A DNA stretch of 64,000 nt, from the NCBI RefSeq assembly GCF_003386285.1, contig NZ_QPNC01000008.1, forward strand, positions 186,001-250,000, in the 5' to 3' direction. Position 1 is the first letter of the stretch. Every line of letters starts with the position of its first letter. The position numbers were made by a program, and so were the translations under genes. The stretch comes from Nocardiopsis sp. FIRDI 009. Its GTDB lineage: Bacteria > Actinomycetota > Actinomycetes > Streptosporangiales > Streptosporangiaceae. This document shows, piece after piece, positions 26,940 to 34,912 of this stretch. Below the pieces are notes generated by a model. The model saw nothing but the letters and a program-made list of their open reading frames with translations. It was not told the DNA's origin and searched no databases.

Positions 26940-27368
26940 GCTTGATTCACCTCGTCTGCCACCGGAGGGGGTGGCACTTGATTCGTCCGGATGCGGAAAA
27001 GAAGGAGCGCCCTGAGCGGCGCGCGGTGCCGCGACCGGGGAGTCGATTCACCTGCGGCGCCAGTCTGCGCCGTCGTTCCCGGATCGCGCTGCCCAGGTTA
27101 CCGTTGCTTTGAGTCTCAGCGACTCTCAACATCCCGAACGTTTCCGCCCGGAAGGTCCGTCACAGGGTCACCAGAGTCTGAGCTGTTCGGTGCCTTGAGG
27201 ACGGTGTCCCGCACATCGGCCACCGGGGTGATTCCTAGTGAGGGAACAGACGTGTTTGACGGATCACAGAACAGTTGACAACCCCTACCGGTAGGGACGG
27301 GGAGGCGGATGTGGCCCACCCGTCACCCTCCACCGTCCGAGGGCCGCTTCGCGAGGAGGCGGACACCC
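26940..27368. other. Intergenic region between M50 protease and ispG
   Basis: About 430 bases. It holds a GCCACC/GGTGGC hairpin with CTTGATTC direct repeats on each side (26941-26984), an inverted repeat GAGTC-TCAGC-GACTC (27111-27125) and a perfect palindrome CCCTACCGGTAGGG (27283-27296) beside a TTGACA. No gene recognised. Confidence 0.5.
27283..27296. promoter_or_regulatory. Perfect palindrome CCCTACCGGTAGGG
   Basis: 14-bp perfect palindrome next to TTGACA (27275-27280). It loosely resembles C/G-flanked copper-repressor (CsoR) operators, but no metal gene is adjacent, so the owner is unclear. Confidence 0.3.
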
Positions 27369-28724
27369 TCAGCCGAACAGCCGCACCGGGTTGAACAGGT
27401 CGGCCACGAGCAGGACCACGCTGAACACCAGGAAGCACGCGACCACCACGTAGGCCACCGGGGTCAGCATCGCCACGTCCACGGGGCCCGGGTCGGGCCG
27501 CCGGGTCAGCCTGGCCCACCCGCGCTTGACCCACTCCCACAGCGCGCCCGCCATGTGACCGCCGTCCAGCGGCAGGATCGGCAGCATGTTGAAGGCGAAC
27601 AGGAAGAGGTTCACCCCGGCCAGGATCTGGATCATGAGCGCGGCGGTGTCGGCCAGGGGCAGACCCTGGGACATGATCTCGCCGCCGATGCGGGAGATCC
27701 CGACGATGCCCACCGGGGAGTCCTGGGTGCGCTGCTCGCCGAGGAAGGCCGCGGCGAACACGTCGGGCACCTTGCCGGGCAGGGCGACGAGCGCCTCGCC
27801 GACGCCGACGAGCATGGTCCCCATCTCGGCGGCGGACTCGCCCAGGGTCAGGGTGGAGCGTTCGGAGGCGAACACGATGCCGAGGAAGCCCACGGTCTCG
27901 GTCTGGTAGACGCGGTACCCCCGGTCGTCGTAGACGTAGTCGCCGTCGGCGTCGGTCTCGTAGCGGATCTCGCCGTCGGCGTCGCGCGCGGGCAGCTCGT
28001 TCTCGATGATGTCGACGTCGAACGGGACCCGCTCGCCGTCGCGCTCCACGACGATCTCGGTGCTGCCCAGGGAGCCGCGGATCGCCTGGTTGGCGGCGTT
28101 CCAGTCGGGAGTGGGCGTCCCGTCCACCTCCACGATGACGTCACCGGCCTCCAGACCGGCCGCCGCGGCGGGGGTGGGCGGTTCGTCGGTGCACTCGGTG
28201 ACCGACTTCCCGGCGGGCACGACGCACTCGGTGACCATGCCGATCGTGGTGGTGCTCTGCGGGACGCCGATACCCATGAACAGCACGCCGAGCAGGATCG
28301 CGGCCAGCACCACGTTCATGCCGGGACCGGCGAACATGACGATCAGCCGCTTCCACGGCGCGCGCTGGTAGAACTGCCGGTCCTGGTCCTCGGGCCCGAT
28401 CTCGACGTAGGAGGCCTCGCGCGCGTCCTCGGCCATCGCGCGCCAGCGGGAGAGCTTGCGCGAGCCCTCGTCGGCGGTCCTGCGCGCGGGCGGCAGCATG
28501 CCGACCATCCGCACGAAGCCGCCCAGCGGCACGGCCTTGATCCCGTACTCGGTCTCGCCCCTGCGCACCGACCACAGGGTCCTGCCGAAGCCGACCATGT
28601 ACTCGGTGCACTTGATCCCGAACATCTTGGCCGTGGAGAGATGGCCGAGCTCATGCCATGCGATCGAGAACAGCAGCCCGAAGACGAACAGGACGATCCC
28701 GATCACGGTCATCAACGCGACCAT
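27369..28724 (-). CDS. rseP: M50 site-2 metalloprotease (RseP/Rip1 family)
   Basis: 451-residue intramembrane zinc protease. The zinc motif HELGH is in the first membrane segment (about residues 24-28), and the third zinc ligand motif LPLDGGHMAGAL is near the C-terminus. Between them is a PDZ-like domain (AAGLEAGDVIVEVDGTPTPD) with a long acidic insert (about 27900-28000). Homologues (RseP, M. tuberculosis Rip1) cut anti-sigma factors within the membrane. ATG at 28724 with GAGGAG five bases before. It follows dxr by 20 bases and is probably cotranscribed. Confidence 0.92.
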   Translation of the reverse strand: MVALMTVIGIVLFVFGLLFSIAWHELGHLSTAKMFGIKCTEYMVGFGRTLWSVRRGETEYGIKAVPLGGFVRMVGMLPPARRTADEGSRKLSRWRAMAEDAREASYVEIGPEDQDRQFYQRAPWKRLIVMFAGPGMNVVLAAILLGVLFMGIGVPQSTTTIGMVTECVVPAGKSVTECTDEPPTPAAAAGLEAGDVIVEVDGTPTPDWNAANQAIRGSLGSTEIVVERDGERVPFDVDIIENELPARDADGEIRYETDADGDYVYDDRGYRVYQTETVGFLGIVFASERSTLTLGESAAEMGTMLVGVGEALVALPGKVPDVFAAAFLGEQRTQDSPVGIVGISRIGGEIMSQGLPLADTAALMIQILAGVNLFLFAFNMLPILPLDGGHMAGALWEWVKRGWARLTRRPDPGPVDVAMLTPVAYVVVACFLVFSVVLLVADLFNPVRLFG

Positions 28725-28744
28725 GCACTCTCCTCAAGCCGGTG

Positions 28745-29986
28745 TCAGGCCCGGCCCGTCAGCAGTTCACGCGCGCGCGCACGGGCCCAGGCGTCAGCGG
28801 CGTACACGTCGTCAAGGGTCAGGTCAGCCGAGGAGGCGCCGAGGGGGCGCTCCGACCGCTGATGCTCCGAGACTACCCGGGACACGGTGTCCATGATGGC
28901 CGGGAAAGCGAGGTTTCCCCGCAGGAAGGCGTCGACCGCCTCCTCGTTGGCCGCGTTGTAGACCGCGGGCGCCGTGCCGCCCGCCGCGCCGACCTCGGCG
29001 GCCAACCGCACCGCGGGGAAGGCCGCGTGGTCGAGCGGCTCGAAGGTCCACTCCTGGGGTCGGGTGAAGTCCAGACCGGGCGCGGCGTCGGGAACCCGGT
29101 CGGGGGAACCGATCCCGTGGGCGATCGGGATCATCATGCTCGGCGGGCTGGCCTTGGCGATGGTCGACCCGTCCACGTACTCGACCATCGAGTGGACGAC
29201 GGACTGCGGGTGCACCACGACGTCGATGCGGTCGAAGGGGACGTCGAACAGCAGGTTGGCCTCGATCACCTCCAGCCCCTTGTTGACCAGGGTGGCGGAG
29301 TTGACGGTGATGACCGGGCCCATGCTCCACGTGGGGTGGTCGAGCGCGTCCCCGGGGGTGACGTCCTCCAGCTCGTGGCGGTCGCGACCGCGGAAGGGGC
29401 CGCCGCTGGCGGTGACCACGAGGCGGCGCACCTCGTCGCGGCGGGCGTGGACGTGCCCCTGCGCGAGGCTGGTCAGCTCCCCCTCGGGCACGCGGGGGAA
29501 GCACTGTGCGATGGCGTAGTGCTCGGAGTCGACCGGGATGATCTGGCCGGGCGCGGCCGCCTCGCGGACCAGCGGACCGCCGATGATGAGGGACTCCTTG
29601 TTGGCCAGGGCCAGGGTGCGACCGGCGCGCAGGGCGGCCAGCGTCGATTCCAGGCCGAGCGCGCCGGTGATGCCGTTGAGGACGACGTCGCACTCGGCGC
29701 CCGCCAGTTCGGCAACCCCCTCGGGTCCGGCCAGGACGGTGGCGGCGCTGCCGTGCTCGGCGAGGGCGCGCGCGAGTTCGGCGGCCCGGTCGGGGTCGGC
29801 GACGGCCACCATCCGGGCGCCGAGGTCGGCGGCCTGCTTCGCGAGCAGGTCGGTCCGGCCGCCGCCCGCGGCCAGGCCCACCACCCGGAAGCGGTCGGGG
29901 TTGCGCTGGACGATGTCGACGGCCTGGGTGCCGATCGAGCCGGTCGAGCCGAGGACCACTACGGTTCGCTGCTGTTGTTGTCGCAC
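28745..29986 (-). CDS. dxr: 1-deoxy-D-xylulose 5-phosphate reductoisomerase
   Basis: MEP-pathway enzyme converting DXP to MEP with NADPH. NADPH-binding VVVLGSTGSIGTQAVDIV at the N-terminus, NKESLIIGG, metal-binding VDSEHYAIAQC, substrate-loop TASGGPFR and WSMGPVITVNSATLVNKGLE are all present; the length of about 413 residues is normal. The start is uncertain: the GTG at 29986 has GAGG but only two bases away, while GTGs at 30004 and 30019 have no ribosome site. The first gene of the dxr-M50 protease pair. Confidence 0.95.
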   Translation of the reverse strand: MRQQQQRTVVVLGSTGSIGTQAVDIVQRNPDRFRVVGLAAGGGRTDLLAKQAADLGARMVAVADPDRAAELARALAEHGSAATVLAGPEGVAELAGAECDVVLNGITGALGLESTLAALRAGRTLALANKESLIIGGPLVREAAAPGQIIPVDSEHYAIAQCFPRVPEGELTSLAQGHVHARRDEVRRLVVTASGGPFRGRDRHELEDVTPGDALDHPTWSMGPVITVNSATLVNKGLEVIEANLLFDVPFDRIDVVVHPQSVVHSMVEYVDGSTIAKASPPSMMIPIAHGIGSPDRVPDAAPGLDFTRPQEWTFEPLDHAAFPAVRLAAEVGAAGGTAPAVYNAANEEAVDAFLRGNLAFPAIMDTVSRVVSEHQRSERPLGASSADLTLDDVYAADAWARARARELLTGRA

Positions 29987-30069
29987 GTCCTCATTGTTCC
30001 GCACCGCGCGTACCGGCACGTGCTTCGGCGGGGTTTCGGGGGCTTTACAAGGACGTGTCGGTGGCTTAC

Positions 30070-30085
30070 CTTACTCGTTAGTAAG
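30070..30085. promoter_or_regulatory. TetR-like operator CTTAC(T)-N4-(A)GTAAG
   Basis: CTTACTCGTTAGTAAG is a 6-4-6 perfect inverted repeat in the divergent region of dxr and the CocE-type hydrolase. TTACT/AGTAA half-sites are common for TetR-family repressors; no such gene is in the window. Confidence 0.35.
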
Positions 30086-30210
30086 TTACCTCACAGTACC
30101 CCATGCCCCCCGTCACACCCGGCCGGACCGGACGGCCGCGTCCCCCGATGGCGAAGGCGCGACCCATCGGGAACCTCCCGCTCCCCCGACGACCCCCGAG
30201 GTTCCCCCTC

Positions 30211-31872
30211 ATGCGTCACACAGACACACCCGCACCCGCTCGCCGCGGCGGGCGCGCGACCCCCGGCGTCCCGCGCGCACTCGCCCGGCTGTTGTCCTGC
30301 GTCCTGGCGGCGGTGCTCGCCGCCGCGCTCCTGCCCGCCGCCCCCGCCGCCGCCTCGGTCGGGGCCACCGTCAGCTACGAGACCATCGTCAGCCACGACG
30401 GCACCGAACTCGGCGCCAAGGTGATCACCCCGACCGGGGTCGAGGGACCGCACCCGCTGCTGGTCATGCCCTCGGCCTGGGGGACGAACAACCTCCTCTA
30501 CGTGGGCGCCGCCTACCGGCTCGCCTACGAGTCCGGGTACCAGGTGGTCTCCTACACCTCCCGCGGTTTCTGGGACTCCGGGGGCGAGGTCCAGATCGCC
30601 GGCCCCGAGGACCGGGCCGACGCCAGCGCCGTCATCGACTGGGCCCTGGCGAACACCGACGCCGACCCCGAGCGGATCGGCATGGCGGGGATCTCCTACG
30701 GCGGCGGCATCAGCATGCTGACGGCCGCCGAGGACGACCGCGTGCGCGCCGTGGCCGCGATGAGCGGCTGGACCGACCTGGTCCCGTCGCTGTACCCGAA
30801 CGAGACCATCGACATGCAGTCCGTGGAGGTGCTGCTCGCGCTCGGCAACCTCACCGGCCGACCCGGCGAGGTCATGCGCGAGGTGGAGCGCGAGTACCGG
30901 CGCGGGAACGTCGGCCCCGCGCTGGAGATGGCGCCCGACCGGTCGGTGGCCACCAAGGTCGACCGGATCAACGCCAACGGCACCGCGGTCATGCTGGCCA
31001 ACGCCTGGAACGACGGCTTCTTCCCGCCGGGGCAGATCACGGACTTCTACGAACGGCTGGAGGGCCCCAAGCGGCTCATGCTCACCCCCGGCGACCACGC
31101 CACCGCCGAGGCGTTCGGCGCGGCGGGCCTGCCGAACGAGATCTGGGAGTCGGTGGGCGACTGGTTCGACCACCACCTCAAGGGCGAGGACAACGGAATC
31201 GCCGACGAGGACCCGGTCCACGTCAAGCCGAACAACGGCCGCGGCGGGTGGACGACGCACGCCGACTGGCCGTCGGTGACCGGCGACACGGACCGGTACT
31301 ACCTGGACCGCCCCAGCACCGGCTGGTTCCGCTGGCAGAGCAGGGGGGCGATGGAGCCGGAGCCGTCGACGGGCTGGGACTACGACTTCCGGACCGGGAT
31401 CGGCACCACCGCGACGAGCGGGACGGTGCTGCTGTCCGGCGCCCTCCAACAGTTCCTCGACCTGCCGACCGGCGTCCTGCTCCCGACCGTGGACCGCTAC
31501 CGCTCGGCCGTGTGGACGAGCCCCGCCTACCCGGACGGCGCCCGGGTGGCCGGCGCGCCGGAGGTGACGCTCACCCTGGAGCCCACCGCCGAGGACCAGT
31601 CGGTGTTCGTGTACCTGTACGACATCGACGCCTACGGAACGGGCTCACTGGTCTCCCACGCCCCCTACACGCTGCGGGGCTCCGCCGACGAACCGGTGAC
31701 GGTGACCACCGAACTCCAGCCGGTCGTGTGGGACGTTCCGGCGGGCCACCGGCTGGCCGTGGTCGTGGACAGCGCGGACCCGCGGTACACGAGCGAGAGC
31801 CCGTACTTCAACCGGGTCGAGGTGACCTCCCCCGAGGACGCCCCCTCCCAGATCACCATCCCGCTCGCCTGA
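30211..31872 (+). CDS. Secreted CocE/NonD-family (X-Pro dipeptidyl-peptidase-like) hydrolase
   Basis: 553 residues. N-terminal Arg-rich n-region and hydrophobic core (LLSCVLAAVLAAALLPAAPAAA) predict export. The alpha/beta-hydrolase core has PLLVMPSAWGTNN, YTSRGFWDSGGE, the nucleophile elbow GISYGGG, and a probable His in LTPGDHATAEAF. The C-terminal beta-sandwich (EVTLTLEPTAEDQSVFVYLY ... VPAGHRLAVVVDSADPRY) is typical of the X-Pro dipeptidyl-peptidase S15/CocE C-terminal domain. The substrate could be a proline-containing peptide or an ester. ATG at 30211 with GAGG eight to twelve bases upstream. Ends in a strong terminator. Confidence 0.85.
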   Translation: MRHTDTPAPARRGGRATPGVPRALARLLSCVLAAVLAAALLPAAPAAASVGATVSYETIVSHDGTELGAKVITPTGVEGPHPLLVMPSAWGTNNLLYVGAAYRLAYESGYQVVSYTSRGFWDSGGEVQIAGPEDRADASAVIDWALANTDADPERIGMAGISYGGGISMLTAAEDDRVRAVAAMSGWTDLVPSLYPNETIDMQSVEVLLALGNLTGRPGEVMREVEREYRRGNVGPALEMAPDRSVATKVDRINANGTAVMLANAWNDGFFPPGQITDFYERLEGPKRLMLTPGDHATAEAFGAAGLPNEIWESVGDWFDHHLKGEDNGIADEDPVHVKPNNGRGGWTTHADWPSVTGDTDRYYLDRPSTGWFRWQSRGAMEPEPSTGWDYDFRTGIGTTATSGTVLLSGALQQFLDLPTGVLLPTVDRYRSAVWTSPAYPDGARVAGAPEVTLTLEPTAEDQSVFVYLYDIDAYGTGSLVSHAPYTLRGSADEPVTVTTELQPVVWDVPAGHRLAVVVDSADPRYTSESPYFNRVEVTSPEDAPSQITIPLA

Positions 31873-31876
31873 GGAC

Positions 31877-31909
31877 CCGCCGGGCCGGGACCCCCGCCCG
31901 GCCCGGCGG
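31877..31909 (+). terminator. Terminator after the CocE-type hydrolase
   Basis: 13-bp perfect stem CCGCCGGGCCGGG / CCCGGCCCGGCGG with a 7-base loop, 4 bases after the stop. Confidence 0.8.
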
Positions 31910-32018
31910 CCCCGCGCGGCGACCCCGGCGGTGGAGGAGGGGAGTTCTCTTCCCCCCGAACGCAAGACACAAACACAAAGTAGCAACCGAGTTACTGAAA
32001 GTGTGCGAAGATCGGTCC

Positions 32019-33077
32019 ATGACCTCGTCCACCGCACACAGGATCCTCGCCCCCGTCGCCGCAGTGGCGCTCACCCTCGGGGGAATCGCCCTCCTCGAAC
32101 TCCCGTCCGGCCCGGCCTCCGCCGTCACCCGGGCCGTCCACGCGTCCCAGTCCGCCGAGCCGGAGCGGGAGCGGATCGCGCTCTCGCGCATGGAGGGGGT
32201 GTCCCACCAGAGCGCCGCCGTGACCAACGCCCAGCGCAGGGCCGTGCTCGACTACTGGACGCAGGAGCGGATGGCCGCCGCGCGGCCGATCACCGGCCTG
32301 GTCGGCGACGCGCTCGCGATCACCGGCCCGGGGGACGCCGACGGATCCGACACCGACCACCAGGCGGCGCCCCGCGCCGACAGCACCGGCGAGGTCTGGA
32401 GCGCCGGCGGGCTGGTGACCCGCACGACCGGCAAGGTGTACCTGACCATGAACGGCCGCGACTTCACGTGTTCGGCGTCGGTCGTCGAGGCGGAGAACCG
32501 GAGCACCGTGGTCACCGCCGGGCACTGCGCCAAGGACGGGACCGGCTCCTGGGCGCGCAACTGGACCTTCGTGCCCGGGTACCGGGACGGGAAGAGCCCC
32601 TACGGCCGCTACACCGCCCGCGACATGCTGGTCTCCCCCCGGTGGTCGCGTGAGGCCGACGACAGCTACGACATCGCGATGGTCGTGCTCAACACCGACT
32701 CCGGCCAGACCGTGCAGGACCGGGTGGGGGCGCAGCGGATCTCGTTCTCGGCCTGGTCCGATCAGCAGGCGCGCGAGGGCAGGCAGGTGTACACGTTCGG
32801 GTACCCGGCGGCCTCGCCCTTCGACGGGCGACTGCTGCACTACTGCTCGGGGCGGACCTCGCCCGACACGGGGGGCACCACCGCCAACGGGGTGCGGTGC
32901 CGGATGACCCAGGGCTCCAGCGGCGGCCCGTGGTTCACCGCGTTCGACCCGAAGACCGGCCGGGGCACGGTCTCGTCCGTCGTCAGCTTCAAGTACGCCG
33001 ACGACCGGGGCACCCAGTACGGTCCCCGCCTGGGCGAGGAGGCGCGGCGCCTCTACGAGGGGGCCGAACGCCTCTGA
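32019..33077 (+). CDS. Secreted trypsin-like (V8/S1-type) serine protease
   Basis: 352 residues: signal peptide (ILAPVAAVALTLGGIALLEL), a charged pro-region, and a chymotrypsin-fold domain. The triad is visible: His in VVTAGHCAKDG, Asp in DSYDIAMVVL, Ser in TQGSSGGPWF. Cysteines in FTCSAS/GHC and HYCSG/VRC could form two disulfides. The extracellular location and neighbouring peptidase-like hydrolase suggest a role in external protein breakdown (inference). ATG at 32019; the ribosome site is weak. Own promoter likely, since a terminator precedes it. Confidence 0.87.
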   Translation: MTSSTAHRILAPVAAVALTLGGIALLELPSGPASAVTRAVHASQSAEPERERIALSRMEGVSHQSAAVTNAQRRAVLDYWTQERMAAARPITGLVGDALAITGPGDADGSDTDHQAAPRADSTGEVWSAGGLVTRTTGKVYLTMNGRDFTCSASVVEAENRSTVVTAGHCAKDGTGSWARNWTFVPGYRDGKSPYGRYTARDMLVSPRWSREADDSYDIAMVVLNTDSGQTVQDRVGAQRISFSAWSDQQAREGRQVYTFGYPAASPFDGRLLHYCSGRTSPDTGGTTANGVRCRMTQGSSGGPWFTAFDPKTGRGTVSSVVSFKYADDRGTQYGPRLGEEARRLYEGAERL

Positions 33078-33093
33078 TCCGTCCCCGCGCATG

Positions 33094-33127
33094 AACGCGG
33101 CGGCCCCGGCGCCGGGGCCGCCGCGTT
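33094..33127. terminator. Bidirectional terminator between protease and aldehyde dehydrogenase
   Basis: 34-bp perfect palindrome (half-site AACGCGGCGGCCCCGGC) between two convergent genes. Confidence 0.75.
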
Positions 33128-33140
33128 CGCGTTCGGACCG

Positions 33141-34565
33141 CTACACCTCGATGCCGGTGAGCACGAGGACGCGCTCGTAGGTGAGGTCCTCCATCGCGGA
33201 GCGCACGCCCTCCTTGCCCACACCCGACTTGCGGATGCCGCCGTAGGGCATCTGGTCGGCGCGGAAGGTCGGGACGTCGCCGATGACCACGCCGCCGACC
33301 TCCAGCTCCCGGTGGGCGCGGAAGGCGGTGGGCAGGTCACGGGTGAAGACGCCCGCCTGGAGCCCGAAGTCGCTGTCGTTGACGGCGGCGAACGCGGCGT
33401 CGGTGTCGGCCACGCGCTGGATCACCAGGACGGGGCCGAAGACCTCCTCGCGGACGACCTTGGCGTCGGCCGGGGCGTCGGCGATGACCGTCGGCGCCAC
33501 GGTCACGCCGTCGCGGGTACCGCCGGTGAGGATCGTGGCGCCCGCCTCGGCGGCCTCGTTGATCCAGGACTCGACGCGTTCGGCGGCCGCCTCGTCGACC
33601 AGCGGGCCGACGTCGGTGGCCGGGTCGGCGGGGTCGCCCGTGCCGAGCGCCTCCACCCGGTCGACCAGCTTGGCGACGAACGCGTCGTGGACCGGGTCCT
33701 CCACGATCACGCGCTGGACGCCGATGCAGACCTGGCCCGCCTGGTTGTTGCCGAACAGGGCGACGCGCTGGGCGGCCCAGTCCAGGTCGGCGTCGGCCAG
33801 GACGACGGCGGCGGCGTTGCCGCCGAGCTCCAGGGTGACGTGCTTGTGCGGGGCGCGGCGCTGGAGCTCCCAGCCGAACTGGCCGCCGGTGAAGGAGATG
33901 ACCGGGAGGCGCTCGTCGGTGATCAGCGACGCGGCGCGCTCGTTGGGCATCGGCAGCACGGACAGGACGCCGCCGGGCAGGTCGGTCTCGGCGATGATCT
34001 CACCGAGGACGAGCGCCGTCATCGGCGTGGCCGGGGCGGGCTTGAGGATGATCGGGGCGCCGACGGCCAGGGCCGGGGCGATCTTGTGCGCGACCAGGTT
34101 GAGCGGGAAGTTGAACGGGGAGATGCCCAGGACCGGGCCCTTGGGGACGCGGCGGATGAGCGCCATGCGGCCCGTGCCGCCGGGGTCGGTGTCCAGGCGC
34201 TGGAGTTCTCCGCTGTCCCGGCGGGCCTCCTCGGCCGCCAGGCGGAAGACGGACACCGCGCGCCCGACCTCGCCGCGCGCCCACTTGATCGGCTTGCCGC
34301 TCTCGGCGGTGATCGTCTGGGCGATCTCCTCGGCGCGCTCCCCGAGCCTGCGGGAGACGTGCGCCAGGGCGTCGGCGCGCACGTGCGCGGGCAGGGCGGC
34401 GGCCTCACCGGAGACCGCGTGCGCGGCGGCCACGGCCTCCTCGATCTGGGAAACGGTGGGCACGGCGACGGTGCCCGCGGGTCGACCCGTGTAGGGGTTG
34501 ACGACGGTGATCTCGGTGTCGCCGGTCGCGGCGGTGCCGGCCAGCCAGAACGGACGCGTAGACAT
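33141..34565 (-). CDS. NAD(P)-dependent aldehyde dehydrogenase
   Basis: 474-residue ALDH-superfamily enzyme oxidising an aldehyde to its acid. Visible are the cofactor/fold motif GPVLGISPFNFPLNLVAHKI, KPAPATPMTAL, the general-base LELGGNAAAVV, the catalytic Cys in NQAGQVCIGVQR, and EEVFGPVLVIQR. Family members with this pattern act on succinate semialdehyde, lactaldehyde or similar; the substrate is undetermined. One possibility is a semialdehyde from basic amino-acid breakdown, but it lies 8 kb from that module. ATG at 34565 without a clear ribosome site. Confidence 0.9.
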   Translation of the reverse strand: MSTRPFWLAGTAATGDTEITVVNPYTGRPAGTVAVPTVSQIEEAVAAAHAVSGEAAALPAHVRADALAHVSRRLGERAEEIAQTITAESGKPIKWARGEVGRAVSVFRLAAEEARRDSGELQRLDTDPGGTGRMALIRRVPKGPVLGISPFNFPLNLVAHKIAPALAVGAPIILKPAPATPMTALVLGEIIAETDLPGGVLSVLPMPNERAASLITDERLPVISFTGGQFGWELQRRAPHKHVTLELGGNAAAVVLADADLDWAAQRVALFGNNQAGQVCIGVQRVIVEDPVHDAFVAKLVDRVEALGTGDPADPATDVGPLVDEAAAERVESWINEAAEAGATILTGGTRDGVTVAPTVIADAPADAKVVREEVFGPVLVIQRVADTDAAFAAVNDSDFGLQAGVFTRDLPTAFRAHRELEVGGVVIGDVPTFRADQMPYGGIRKSGVGKEGVRSAMEDLTYERVLVLTGIEV

Positions 34566-34912
34566 GCCAGGAACGCTAGCCCGCGCCGCACCCCCGCGCC
34601 TTGTCCACCATTGCCAACCGGCCCGTCCGACTTGGCCACACTGGCGCACCCGGTCGGGTCCGCGCCCGTCCGCCCCTCGGCCGAGGCACCGCCCGAAGGG
34701 TCCGGAGCGTGTCCCGCGGACGCCGTCCGCCGCGCGAGGGGGGGTGGGCGCCCGCCCCACACGCCCTAAGCTGGTCAGTCTGAGAAGGATCCTTGACCGC
34801 CCGACTGGCGTCGGCGGACGCCTTCGTTCACAGTGGTTGGTGAGGGTTTCGCCCACTGGTTCGGGCCGGCCCTCGGGTCCACCGCAGCCGACGGGAAGCC
34901 CGGGAGTGCTCA
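34566..34912. other. Divergent intergenic region
   Basis: About 347 bases between the aldehyde dehydrogenase and the uncharacterised gene. It contains an AAGGATCCTT palindrome near 34786 followed by TTGACC; no gene or clear operator is seen. Confidence 0.35.

Noticed and set aside
26991-27319. Small open frames between ispG and the M50 protease
   Set aside because: Overlapping on both strands, no ribosome sites, no recognisable domain; the region looks regulatory.
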